From assembly GCA_932294295.1 (NCBI GenBank), contig OW028578.1, forward strand, positions 39,809,410-39,873,409: a stretch of 64,000 nt of DNA. Direction: 5' to 3'. Of this stretch, positions 10,395-21,037 are shown piece after piece (position 1 is the first letter of the stretch; each line of letters starts with the position of its first letter). Position numbers and translations under genes: made by a program. This DNA comes from Alitta virens. Lineage: Eukaryota > Annelida > Polychaeta > Phyllodocida > Nereididae. The notes beneath the pieces are model-generated. The model did no database searches. It was not told where the DNA came from and worked only from the letters and a program-made list of their open reading frames with translations.

Positions 10395-11688
10395 ACTTCA
10401 CCAGTACACGGACATACCACAAGCTTCAGAAGGTGTAAGAGTACCGTCTGGGGACAAGAGAGTATCTGAATTGGAGAATTCCGTCAAACTATTGCGATCC
10501 CAGCGGAACGAACTTTCTCAGTTGAACAACAAAATGTCCCACAAGGCTGCGAAACTTTCTTGCGAAGTCGAAAAACTGACGAAGCCGCCCCAACAAGACA
10601 CTTTTGTCAGCGTCACTGGTGGTTGGTGTGAAATTAACACCCCAGAGATCATAAAATACAGAGCTGCCTTTGATCTGACCTATGCCATATCAGCTTTTCT
10701 GCAAGGAAAGAAAGTTGGTAGCTTTGGAGATGGCCCTGGGAGTTACAAAAGGATCATGGACATGGACAAAAAAGTGACTTCATATGATGGTAAATATCCT
10801 TATTCTTAAAGCGACATGAATTGTGTATGGTTATTCATGTAGAGACAGCTGTAGTTAGCAGAAGGTAGTAGAGTACAAATGTGATAATTGTGATATAGCC
10901 ATGTAAAAGCCTGAAGATGTAAGATAGTTGACGCGAATGACATCTTAACCTATAAGGTCATTAACATCATTCTGACTAGGAATGGACATATCCGTATTGC
11001 TAGCAAGTGTACAGGAGAATACTAGGCATAGAAGGTGAACATCATAAGTCTGTACCTATGAGTGAGGGAGTTCTATCCAAATCTTAGCAAGCTTCGAAGC
11101 AACAGAAAGCATGTAATGTAGGACGAGTGTCAGTAATGCAAGATATCCTTGCTAAACATGTAAAAGTCTGAAGTTCAGTTTGAGGAGTAATGTATACCCT
11201 TACCAACACCAAAACTACATGTAGAAAACCATATTGGCACAATGTCTGAAGTAATAGAATATTCATCTATTTGCTAAATTTCAGCCTGGGATGGTGGTCC
11301 ATATTACTTCGAAGGAAGCAACGGTGCCGTAAAATATTTGGATTTGACACTACTGCAGTACGGATTACCTTTATACGACTGGGTTATATCGTTGGAAGTT
11401 GCAGAACACATCGATGCCAAGTTTGAGTCCATCTACCTTAGTAATATTGTACGACATGCCGCTGAAGGAATAATAATAAGCTGGGCGGTTCCAGGGCAAC
11501 CGGGTATACAACATATAAATTGTAGGGATTTTCCATATGTTTTGAAAGTTATTGACAAATTAGGGTTTTACTATTCACCAGATGAAACCCAGAAATTGAG
11601 ACTGACAACAACTAATATATATTACAAAAGAAATGTTAGCATATTCCGAAGGAAACTTACTGTTCCAGTAGATCTTGGTATGTTGTGA
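10395..11688 (+). CDS. SAM-dependent methyltransferase-like protein, two visible exons
   Basis: Exon one runs 10,395-10,789 (acceptor TTTTAG, donor GTAAAT). Exon two starts at 11,285 after TTTCAG and stays open to TGA at 11,686-11,688, although a donor-like GTATGT near 11,680 could end it earlier. The splice is phase 1 and rebuilds an Ala codon. The first part is a polar coiled-coil-like segment (NELSQLNNKM, CEVEKL), then KVGSFGDGPGSYKR, resembling the glycine-rich SAM-binding loop. Exon two has DWVISLEVAEHI and GIIISWAVPGQPG, which fit the acidic strand-4 and later motifs of class I methyltransferases seen in many marine-invertebrate proteins. Upstream exons are expected (the first codon is split) but not found. 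Substrate unknown. Confidence 0.7.
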
Positions 11689-11699
11689 TTATCTAGTTA

Positions 11700-11960
11700 A
11701 TTGATATATATTTATGTAAATATATTTCAAGTTGTGGGTTATTATGATTAATATAATTACATAAAGACAATTTCTTGGTTTTGATATTTGAAGTGTTCAA
11801 TAAAACCAATCTTAGAAAAGAGTTCACATCTTTTCTCTTTTTGCTGTAATGATAAATTGAATTTCAGATAGCAAACTAACAATGATTTGTGAAGTTTCCT
11901 TTTGCCTGACTCCTGTGATTATTATGGTGATTTGGAGTTATCCCAATTCTAATGCTTATT
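11700..11960. other. 3' flank of the methyltransferase-like gene
   Basis: AT-rich; an AATAAA-like signal (TTCAATAAAACC, about 11,795) could serve polyadenylation. Nothing else is seen. Confidence 0.4.
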
Positions 11961-11965
11961 CAGCT

Positions 11966-12200
11966 GGCCAGAGCATGGGCTTACCTGAGCGGTAGCACAC
12001 TTGGTTGCCAATCACTGGGTCTTGGGTTCGGATCTAGTCAAGTCGGAAGGTTGCATTATTATTTACCTCATTACCTTGGCACTTGGCTGTCCTGATAAGC
12101 CCTATCTGATGCCGGGATGCAATCCCATTCATCTTCCCTGAAGCCTATGCGACCAGGCCACCCTGCTCTCATATTGACTTTGATTGCATCCAACCGCTTT
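11966..12200 (+). mobile_element. tRNA-derived SINE, family 1
   Basis: The head is tRNA-like: an A-box-like TACCTGAGCGGTAGCAC, then TTGGTTGCCAATCACTGGG, and a B box GGGTTCGGATC. The body contains CTGTCCTGATAAGCCC and GGATGCAATCCC, matching the SINE at 52,797-52,972 (CTGTCCTAATAAGCCC and GGATGTAAAGCCC). Two members with the same head-to-body order support one family. Confidence 0.75.
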
Positions 12201-12947
12201 TGTAAATATATATACCCAACAGAATTGAAGCCATAAATAAAATTGTTTAAAAGCTCACGATGTCAATCAACTTGGTGTATTATGAGTTCTCATTTGTAAT
12301 GTAAAATAAATGTGTACCATGAGAAAGAAAAAAAAACATGGATAAGACATATCAATGAGACTAATTTAGACAATATTACTGCAAAGCCCTTTTATTGTCG
12401 TGTATTCGTTATTGCGTATTGTGCACCTTGAATTATATTACCACCTGAATAGAACTTACATAGAAATTACATGGAACTTGCATTGATTCAGAACTTGCAT
12501 TAAACTTACATAGAACTTCAATAATATCATTCAGTTCCTAGGTTATAAATTAAATGAATTAAATTTATAGCAGCATCATTTAATGTGTAGTAGGAAGACT
12601 TAGTTTCGATGGCTTGATTGATTTAACCCTGTAAAAATACTATGTGAATTCTTTATCATAAATATATCGGATAAGTAGTATGAGCCTTATCAAGTTGTAA
12701 AGTATGCATGGCCATTGAATATTAAACAGTATCATAATTATTGCCTACACTGTTAAATGGACATTTTGACAAATAAGACATAGTTTCCCACTTCCATACC
12801 TTCAGGCAAATTCAGTCACATTCTTAAATCAATAACATAAAGTTAAATTCAACACTCAAAGTCACTGATTTACACATTTTGCAGTGACTACCAAACCCTT
12901 ACATTAGGTTTACCTAAATGCTGAGAAATTTGTGCGCCAATGTTTTA
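12201..12947. other. AT-rich intergenic DNA
   Basis: No gene is seen. There are short direct repeats around ACATAGAACTT/GAACTTGCATT at about 12,450-12,510 only. Confidence 0.5.
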
Positions 12948-13262
12948 CATTTACTGTAATAAATTAGACACTTATTTTACATCAACTGTAATTAGACACT
13001 TTTTTTACATTGATTGTAATTAATTATACACTTTTTTTTACATTAACTGTAATTAGACACTTATTACCAGTAATTAATAAGACACTTTTTGACATAAACA
13101 CTAATTAATTAGACACTTTTTAACATTAACTGTAATTAATTAGACACTTTTTAACATCAACAGTAATTAGGCACTTTCTGACATTAACTTAAATTAATTA
13201 GACATTAACCTGTAATTAATCAGACACCTTTTGACATTAACTATAATTAATTAGACACTTTC
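12948..13262. repeat. ~30-bp minisatellite (TTAATTAGACACTTTTT type)
   Basis: About ten diverged copies of a unit containing TTAGACACTTTTT, ACAT and AACTGTAATTAA are arranged in tandem. Copies differ in T-run length and by small indels. Confidence 0.85.
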
Positions 13263-13316
13263 TTTCTTAATTAATTGCTCCTAGAGAATATTCATTTCAA
13301 CTGGCAATACACTGTA

Positions 13317-13503
13317 CACTCGGGGTCATTGAAATTGGCCACCCCGACAAACACGCCTTGCCGCTTCATAAATTGCCATGAAACTAATTCTTCTGATCAC
13401 ATACAATGTTCTGAAACTTCGACAGGAATCCTAAAGCATTAGTAATAATTAATTTTGAGCAGCCAATTTCGATGACCCCGGCCAATTTCAATGACCCCGA
13501 GTG
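13317..13503. mobile_element. Short MITE-like element with 24-bp perfect inverted repeats
   Basis: CACTCGGGGTCATTGAAATT followed by GGCC (13,317-13,340) is exactly inverted at 13,480-13,503. A further inner copy of GGGGTCATCGAAATTGGC lies adjacent at about 13,463-13,479. TGTA sits immediately outside both ends (13,313-13,316 and 13,504-13,507), a possible 4-bp target duplication. Length about 187 bp, non-coding. Confidence 0.7.
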
Positions 13504-13756
13504 TGTAAAGATGTAATCGTATTACTAGATTTAAATAGCAGTTATTTTAATATAATTGCAATCGTACTCTAATTCACACAGATCACATAATTATGATTTC
13601 TATGAGTCATGCAAATTCAGTCATAAATAATGTCTTTCTTTGACAATAACAACTGTGTGGTAAATTCACAGACATGTTCATCAGATCTTAAAAATGTTGA
13701 GTTTAACATGAAGCCACCAGTATTGACATGTAAAACTAGGTATGAAAAGTTATAGC
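13504..13756. other. AT-rich DNA up to the LTR-element target site
   Basis: No gene or repeat is recognised. Confidence 0.45.
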
Positions 13757-13760
13757 ACAT

Positions 13761-15014
13761 TGTAAAAGTCCATGTCATTAAAGACTCCAATATAATGACA
13801 TTTCCAAGTCCAAGCTGCTCATCTCCAAGTAAACAGCATAAAGTCAGAGTGACTTGAATATGCAGACTTTCAACTGAGTCTCATCTCAGCTTGAAGCAAG
13901 TCAAGTTCTCCCAGTTCCAAAGTGGGCAGAGTCCAAAGTGCAGTAAGCACAATATGTTCAGAGTCCAAAGTGTATAAGTAAATAACACAAGAGTGGATTT
14001 GCTTCCTCAGCTGGCAAAATGAAAACTGATCTTTTTAATGAGTACAGGGTATATGTATTAAAGTACAATTCATGAAGTTTTCCCCCCAGCAGGGCTGAGA
14101 GGGAATTATCAACCAATCACAACACAGTAAACTCTACATTCCATGGGGTGATACCTCCCCCAAACAGGGCTGCTACCAGCATCTTTCTGCCAATTCTGGC
14201 AGGGATTAGTGAAACTGAGACAATGGAGCAAAAGTGGACCCCCTGCAGTGCTCTGCATTGTGCTGAGGCTATTTATAGCTCAAGTCACAATGGGCTATTG
14301 TACTGAGTGTCAACTTTGGCTTGGTTAGCAGTTTTGGAGGGAAAGTTTTGGAGGGAAAATTAGTAAGCTCCTCCCACAATTCAGGACTTAACAGTGAGGC
14401 ATCCTAACAGGGCAATGCACTCACATAATACTGACAATAAATCAATATGAAGCAAAAGGAATGATACTTGTCATCAATTGACAATTGATTGCTAACACAG
14501 TCAATCAATTAATAACATAATCAAGGTGTCATCAATTGACAATTGATTGACAATACAGTCAATCAATTAATAATACAATCAATGTTAACAATATAATCAA
14601 TGTTGATAATTAATTCAATGTTAACAATATAATCATTGCTAACAATATAATCAGTACTAATAATCAACATTCCTTGCAGCAGGCTAAACTAGCTAAGACT
14701 AAGCATAATTAACAAGCAACTGCTGACACATGTGAGTAGAGCAGTGACTAGCTATAAATGTAGTGATGAGCACACACTACCACTGCATTGAGTCACACAT
14801 GAGCAGAGGGCAAGTGTAATGATGTGCACACATAATAACTTGCACCTAACACATCCATTCAATCTGATAGGTATTTGCTCAAGGCAAGTGTAATGAAGAG
14901 CACAACACAATCTGACCTGCCTGTACATCCTTGCTTAAGGCAAGTGTAATGCAGAGTGCGCACAATCAATGCACCTGTCATATAATAAGTGTTTGCCATG
15001 GGCTGCACTTTACA
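13761..15014 (-). repeat. LTR (3' LTR in element orientation)
   Basis: 1254 bp with TG...CA ends, same length as the partner LTR. It contains ATCAATTGACAATTGATTG palindromic motifs near 14,470-14,560, also present in the partner. Confidence 0.92.
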
Positions 15015-15028
15015 TCACTCCCCCCCTT
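15015..15028 (-). other. Polypurine tract
   Basis: On the minus strand AAGGGGGGGAGTGA directly precedes the TGTAAAG start of the LTR, the expected site for plus-strand priming. Confidence 0.75.
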
Positions 15029-15568
15029 ATTCTAGCTCATTGATGGCAATCAGCAAGGAGCGTGCTTGGGGATGATCAAGAAGTTATCAGCCTGGCAATA
15101 TAAACAATTCTGACATGCTAAACAGTTCTGACATGTTTAAACAATTCTGACATGCTAGATAATTCTGACATGCTAAACAAATCTCAGTGACATCAATATA
15201 TGAAGCACAGTGAGTAAAAAAGAAAAAAAAAAATGGCTACAATAATGCTGCAAGGATAAAACAATGGTGATAAGCCTGAGGAAACAAAAGGTATTTCTTA
15301 TTTTACCTAAGCTAAGAACAGAACTAATATTGTGGGGATGTCATGACTACATGTCGTCGTGACCATGTCTCCCCTTGAGGTAAAGTTCAAGGTGTCCGGC
15401 TCATTGAAGATGCATGCTGAGGTGCTTGGCATGCTAGAGTCAATTGTCTTGGTGTCGCAAGGCTGCCTAGTCGGTAGAGCTCCAGGCCAGCCTGCTCTCT
15501 AGTGATGCATCGGACAGTCAACTCCACGTGAAGGTAGCTGGTCATTTCCGTGAGACACTAGTCACCAA

Positions 15569-15634
15569 TGTAAAAGTCCATGTCATTGAAGATGCATGCT
15601 GAGGTGCATGGCATGGCAGTGTCAATCAACTTGG
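15569..15634 (-). repeat. Internal fragment resembling an LTR end plus primer-site start
   Basis: CACCAATGTAAAAGTCCATG and TCATT at 15,563-15,587 duplicate the junction between primer site and LTR found at 17,129-17,153, then diverge. A related block (CATTGAAGATGCATGCTGAG) also occurs at about 15,403. This suggests a chimeric interior with a piece of a related element. Confidence 0.65.
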
Positions 15635-15647
15635 TTGTGGTCTGGGC

Positions 15648-15854
15648 TCAGCTCAGCATGCTGCCGCCATCGTGCCTTGAGACAATTCGTTCTGGAGGAT
15701 ATCGAATCCTGGCAGTGACATGGTAAAATCCAGTAGGCAATCCATTCCATCCCTGGCAAACAAGGTGGGGTGCGGTAATTCTGCCGGGCCTCACATCCAT
15801 GAGCACCAGGAGATTGCCCTGCGGAAAGGCGAAATCGGCATTCCTATCTTCCAC
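15648..15854 (-). pseudogene. Short coding-like remnant inside the LTR element
   Basis: A 68-codon minus-strand frame ends just upstream, in element orientation, of the internal LTR-end fragment. It might be the tail of an ancestral polyprotein, by position only; no domain is recognisable. Confidence 0.25.
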
Positions 15855-16034
15855 GGCCGTAGAAGGTAAAGAAAGAGGGCTGCGTCCAGCACACTCCCGA
15901 ATGTATCACCTGACCACTCACAATCCATCAGTGCACCTGGCGAGCTTGGTCGACAGGCAGAACCAACATTCTCCACTTCGTACCAGGTTAAGAGTGCGTT
16001 TATCATTTCCAAGCGGGCGTGCTTCTGCTGTTCC

Positions 16035-16765
16035 AGGGGACAGTAAATTCCGCACCGTGAATTCTATCAGCCTGTGAATTCTAATGGGCCGTGGATTTCA
16101 TATCATGAATTCCATCCGCCAGTGAATTCTAGTAGACAGTGAATTCCAGTGGTCAGTGAATTCCGTATAGTGAATTCCATCAGCCAGTGAATTCTAGTAG
16201 ATAGTGAATTCCAGTGGACAGTGAATTCCGTGTAGTGAATTCCATCAGCCAGTGAATTCTAGTAGACAGTGAATTCCAGTGGACAGTGAATTCCGTGTAG
16301 TGAATTCCATCAGCCAGTGAATTCTAGTAGACAGTGAATTCCAGTGGTCAGTGAATTCCGTATAGTAATTCCATCAGCCAGGGAATTCTAGTAGACAGTG
16401 AATTCCAGTGGACAGTGAATTCCGTGTAGTGAATTCCATCAGCCAGTGAATTCTAGTAGACAGGGAATTCCAGTGGACAGTGAATTCCGTATAGTGAATT
16501 CCATCAGCCAGTGAATTCTAGTAGATAGCGAATTCCAGTGGACAGTGAATTCCGTGTAGTGAATTCCATCAGCCAGTGAATTCTAGTAGACAGTGAATTC
16601 CTTTAGACAGTGAATTCCAAGAGTTAGTGAACTCTACCATACAGTGAATTCCAGGAGTCAGTGAACTCTACTATACAGTGAATTCCAGGAGTCAGTCAAT
16701 TCCAATCAACAGTCAATTCCAGGAGACAGTCAATTCCAGTCGACAGTCAATTCCAGGAGACAGTC
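16035..16765. repeat. Higher-order minisatellite rich in GAATTC
   Basis: The basic unit is 17 bp with core GTGAATTCC/GTGAATTCT. Three 17-bp units (endings ATCAGCCA, TAGTAGACA, CAGTGGACA) plus a 14-bp unit (GTGAATTCCGTGTA) form a ~65-bp higher-order repeat. About seven such repeats span 16,100-16,600, with looser copies on both sides and a shift to GTCAATTCC units near 16,690-16,770. Confidence 0.92.
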
Positions 16766-17115
16766 AATTCCTTGATTTTCTTGCCAGAGGCCGGCTGATC
16801 CTGGTCGTGTGTGTGGTGAGTGGCTGTCCTGTGCAGACTCTTGAAGTCCTTGTTCCTGGGAGGAGCAGCTCTGGTCACTGCAGAGGTCCTGGGGTCAGGA
16901 GGGTCACCAGGAGACTGGAGGTCCATCCTGGAGGCTGCACACCTTTTAGGGTGATTTAGAGCATAAATGCCTCACTAGCTCATCTGAGCCTCAAGCACAT
17001 TGTCAATATGTGCTTGGCTGTACTTGCAGTTGCAAGTGTTGACATCACTTAGCAGTGAAGGGCTTGTCTCTCTCTCCTTCCTGTGGCATAAGTGTGTTGT
17101 CTGTCCTGGTCCATA

Positions 17116-17133
17116 ATCACGTCGGGGTCACCA
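17116..17133 (-). other. Primer-binding site complementary to tRNA-Trp
   Basis: On the minus strand TGGTGACCCCGACGTGAT lies one base inside the 5' LTR. Its complement, ATCACGTCGGGGTCACCA, equals the 3' end of animal tRNA-Trp including CCA, as I know that tRNA. Confidence 0.8.
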
Positions 17134-17134
17134 A

Positions 17135-18388
17135 TGTAAAAGTCCATGTCATTAAAGACTCCAATATAATGACATTTCCAAGTCCAAGCTGCTCATCTCC
17201 AAGTAAACAGCATAAAGTCAGAGTGACTTGAATATGCAGACTTTCAACTGAGTCTCATCTCAGCTTGAAGCAAGTCAAGTTCTCCCAGTTCCAAAGTGGG
17301 CAGAGTCCAAAGTGCAGTAAGCACAATATGTTCAGAGTCCAAAGTGTATAAGTAAATAACACAAGAGTGGATTTGCTTCCTCAGCTGGCAAAATGAAAAC
17401 TGATCTTTTTAATGAGTACAGGGTATATGTATTAAAGTACAATTCATGAAGTTTTCCCCCCAGCAGGGCTGAGAGGGAATTATCAACCAATCACAACACA
17501 GTAAACTCTACATTCCATGGGGTGATACCTCCCCCAAACAGGGCTGCTACCAGCATCTTTCTGCCAATTCTGGCAGGGATTAGTGAAACTGAGACAATGG
17601 AGCAAAAGTGGACCCCCTGCAGTGCTCTGCATTGTGCTGAGGCTATTTATAGCTCAAGTCACAATGGGCTATTGTACTGAGTGTCAACTTTGGCTTGGTT
17701 AGCAGTTTTGGAGGGAAAGTTTTGGAGGGAAAATTAGTAAGCTCCTCCCACAATTCAGGACTTAACAGTGAGGCATCCTAACAGGGCAATGCACTCACAT
17801 AATACTGACAATAAATCAATATGAAGCAAAAGGAATGATACTTGTCATCAATTGACAATTGATTGCTAACACAGTCAATCAATTAATAACATAATCAAGG
17901 TGTCATCAATTGACAATTGATTGACAATACAGTCAATCAATTAATAATACAATCAATGTTAACAATATAATCAATGTTGATAATTAATTCAATGTTAACA
18001 ATATAATCATTGCTAACAATATAATCAGTACTAATAATCAACATTCCTTGCAGCAGGCTAAACTAGCTAAGACTAAGCATAATTAACAAGCAACTGCTGA
18101 CACATGTGAGTAGAGCAGTGACTAGCTATAAATGTAGTGATGAGCACACACTACCACTGCATTGAGTCACACATGAGCAGAGGGCAAGTGTAATGATGTG
18201 CACACATAATAACTTGCACCTAACACATCCATTCAATCTGATAGGTATTTGCTCAAGGCAAGTGTAATGAAGAGCACAACACAATCTGACCTGCCTGTAC
18301 ATCCTTGCTTAAGGCAAGTGTAATGCAGAGTGCGCACAATCAATGCACCTGTCATATAATAAGTGTTTGCCATGGGCTGCACTTTACA
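17135..18388 (-). repeat. LTR (5' LTR in element orientation)
   Basis: 1254 bp, same start and end as the partner at 13,761-15,014, and no differences noticed on reading. Confidence 0.92.
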
Positions 18389-18410
18389 ACATGATGCACA
18401 TCCCATATTT

Positions 18411-18662
18411 TTAAAGTTCATCTTTAGATTTTCCTTTCAGCGTATTAGGAAGATTTAACGTCGTAGCTAATGAAGTTAGAATTGGTTCTTCTAGCTTCAT
18501 GATGTCTTCTTTAGAAATAGAACCTTTTCCTTCCATGTCCAGGATTTGCCAAATGGCATCCGATCCTTCGAACACTTCTCGGTCGAGCTGAAAATCTGAA
18601 TAATACATAATGGAAATATTGTATTGTGTGGCCTCAATTTCACTGGCCTGAAGCATAGTCAA
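18411..18662 (-). CDS. Possible terminal exon with EF-hand-like loop and C-terminal KDEL
   Basis: In the minus direction the frame follows a possible splice acceptor (TATATAAG) and ends KGKSKDEL, then TAA at 18,411-18,413. DMEGKGSISKED fits an EF-hand loop (acidic at 1, 3 and 12, Gly at 6, Ile at 8) and is flanked by helix-like segments (DAIWQIL before, IMKLEEPILTSLATTL after). KDEL at the extreme C-terminus is the ER-retrieval signal, so a luminal calcium-binding protein is a possible reading. Upstream exons were not found. The LTR element sits only ~20 bp beyond the stop. It could be a pseudogene or a chance frame. Confidence 0.4.
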   Translation of the reverse strand: MTMLQASEIEATQYNISIMYYSDFQLDREVFEGSDAIWQILDMEGKGSISKEDIMKLEEPILTSLATTLNLPNTLKGKSKDEL

Positions 18663-18706
18663 CTTATATACCGTTTAACTCGAATAAATGTCTTCTATCT
18701 TTTTAG

Positions 18707-18846
18707 AGGCCATCTCAGCAGGACCTTTATATAATGATTACTCGAACGTAACATGCTATCATTGTGGGCAACGTGGACATTTGAGAAGAAATTGCCCATC
18801 ACTACGTCGAAATTACAGATCAAATTCACGGATGATATACTCTTGA
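18707..18846 (+). CDS. Exon-like fragment encoding a CCHC zinc knuckle
   Basis: After an acceptor (CTATCTTTTTAG) the frame reads through CYHCGQRGHLRRNC, an exact C-x2-C-x4-H-x4-C knuckle, then an Arg/Ser/Asn-rich basic tail and TGA at 18,844-18,846. Such knuckles bind single-stranded nucleic acid in retroelement Gag and in cellular RNA-binding proteins. No partner exon or retroelement body is recognisable nearby, so it may be a last exon or a Gag relic. Confidence 0.45.
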
Positions 18847-18869
18847 TCATGTCCCTGGTTAGATGGAGT

Positions 18870-19470
18870 GATTGTTGCCCCATTTAATGCATGAAACAGA
18901 CCACCAAATTTATAATTAAAAAGCATGTACCTAATTGAGGTTATTTAATATTTTCAGATTATTTACATTGGTATTGCCATGTTTGCGCCATCCACAGCTT
19001 TGTGAATAGGTAATATTTGATCAAACAAACTCAATGTATAGTGTGCAGTTACCCCAAAGTCTCCTATCACATAACATTTATTGCATTATAGACAAAAACC
19101 ATTTACTTTCCTAATTGCAATTTCAGCCACTGGATTTCCTGAGGAAGCTGCAATTGTGATTACCATAGCAGTGGCAACATTCTACACTGCAATTGTGAGT
19201 ATTCCTATATTACATAATAGTCAATTAGGGTTAGGGTTTGGTGCTGTGCAACTCAAAAGTCCAAAATTAGAATCACTTCAGTTTCCAGCCCACTTTGATA
19301 GGAACTAAACAGTAAACAATTTGAGTAAAATAAAGAATTAAAAAATAAGCTGCTGCAGCAGCATGCCCCAGGCAAATTTGAGCAACAGGTACATTTGTCC
19401 CAGTATCGCTTTCCTTTTACCTTTCATCAGAATTAAGTGATTTGTGATAAATTGGTTATTGTCTTTTTTG
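18870..19470. other. Intergenic DNA
   Basis: No gene supportable; the short open frame at about 19,081-19,308 lacks recognisable features. Confidence 0.4.
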
Positions 19471-19474
19471 TCCA

Positions 19475-20118
19475 ACACCGGACACTGCCGAGTCCCAGGG
19501 TCAGTGCATCACTGCTCTGGTAACTCAATCATCAACCAGATTCTACACATTCCCAGGGTCAGTGCATCACTGCTCTGGTGATCTGCAATCATCTTCTGCA
19601 CCCTATCACAGACTGACAATTATCAAGCTGCTGTCGTAATCCCAGAGGTCAGTGCAACACTGCTCTGGTGACTCCAGCAGACTTGGACTCCCTCCTGAAC
19701 TATTTCGCATAAAACAGTATTATATTATGCTGTGTATGAATACATATATTATTTTCATACATCTTCATAAATGTTTGTTCATACTGTACATGTAAAAAGA
19801 GCAGGTCTCTTCGACTGTCTGTATAAAATGAAAGAACTGGGACCGGACATCGATTTGTTAATAGTACAATATTTGCTATTATTCAGTCTTCTGTACATAT
19901 TCTGTAGTCATAACCTGTAGTGAATGTTCTGTAGTTTTCTGTTTTTGTTGTTTTGACACATGTATCAACTCATGATATTGAGATTGTCAATAAAAAATTA
20001 TATATATGTAATTGAGGGGGTGACTCGAGAAGCGATGGCTTCTCTGTCTTGGAGAGTCCCTCCTCACTTGTAACACATTTTGTACAAATGGAATAAACAA
20101 TCTGAATCTGAATCTGTG
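19475..20118 (+). mobile_element. Probable LINE 3' region with GAATCT tail
   Basis: Three spaced copies of CAGTGCATCACTGCTCTGGT-like sequence (about 19,500-19,670) precede a long untranslated-looking region. It ends GGAATAAACAATCTGAATCT, continuing GAATCTG. A polyadenylation-like AATAAA followed by a short hexamer array is typical of LINE 3' termini. No coding part is left. Confidence 0.5.
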
Positions 20119-20529
20119 AAGCACATGGATAGTTTTTATATCAGCTATTTAAAGCTAATCATATCATATGGATTTGGCTGTAGACTTTGTTAGATCACTC
20201 ATGTTGCAACAATGAATTCTAAACAGGCAAATTTCCGCCAAAAACTGACAATTTATGTGAAGAATTTTGCATTGAAAACAACCCAAGACTTTTTGCATAA
20301 AATGAAATGAAGCAATTGTACCATCAAAAATATCATTATTTAAGTGGGATTCCACACTTGAAATTTCATTATCATCGCTTGTGGCAACACTGAACGCAGA
20401 AATCCAGTGGACACAGGGAATTAGTGGGAGTGGATTTGAAAAGGCCAACGAAATCGTAGTAGGGCAACTGCAACTCCAGTGCTTTCCTCCCTCTATAAAC
20501 AACAATTATTTTCTCCTGGTGCCAGCAAG

Positions 20530-20830
20530 AGTAGTATGTAGTGCGCGCTGATGTCAGAGCAGCGCCTCTGGTGGTAATTTTGGAACTAGGGATGTAAACC
20601 CCTGGTGGAAATTTTGGAACTAGGGATGTAAACCCCTGGTGGAAATTTTGGAACTAAGGATGTAAACCCCTGATGGTGCATTTTGGAACTAATAACTCTG
20701 CCCCTAGAGGTAAATTTGGAACTAGAGGCTCTGTTCCTATTGGTAAATTTTGGAACTAGGGTTCTGCTCCCCCCCCCCCTAGGGGTAAAATTGGAACTAG
20801 GGGGGTACAGATAATTCTGCCACATGCTGC
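20530..20830. repeat. Polinton left terminal inverted repeat with ~34-bp tandem units
   Basis: The outer 62 bp matches the inverted right end with one mismatch noticed (GCGCGCTG versus GTGCGCTG). Inside it the sequence is a tandem array of a ~34-bp unit, GGAACTAGGGATGTAAACCC followed by CTGGTGGAAATTTT: two near-identical copies, then progressively diverged ones including a C-run at about 20,769-20,778. Confidence 0.9.
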
Positions 20831-21037
20831 ATGTAATATTAGTTATGGAATTTCAATATTTAACAGATGCATATTTATAATTGGTTGTGACTTGTAGCCA
20901 ATCACATGTAAGCTAAGTTAACCAATGGGGATAACGGTTCGTTTAATATAAGATTGCAAATATAGTATATGGATTAGTATACACATTAGTACTAAGCAAG
21001 GGGCTTTAGTCATTTAGCTATTCTTATAAATATAAAA

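Larger units (their letters stand above)
13757..18392 (-). mobile_element. Non-coding (LARD-like) LTR retrotransposon with 4-bp target duplication
   Basis: Two direct repeats of exactly 1254 bp (13,761-15,014 and 17,135-18,388) begin TGTAAAAG and end CTTTACA; no differences were noticed between them. ACAT flanks both sides (13,757-13,760; 18,389-18,392). Orientation is minus: next to the right-hand LTR lies a primer-binding site matching the tRNA-Trp 3' end, and next to the left-hand LTR a polypurine tract. The 2.1-kb interior lacks gag, protease, RT and integrase, so movement would need proteins from a relative. LTR identity implies recent insertion. Confidence 0.92.

Noticed and set aside
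14461..14580. CRISPR-like short repeats ATCAATTGACAATTGATTG
   Set aside because: Only a few palindromic copies inside an LTR of a eukaryotic genome; no spacer structure.
20586..20825. Minus-strand open frame with repeated VPKF-type peptides
   Set aside because: It is a translation of the ~34-bp tandem unit in the Polinton TIR, without other support.
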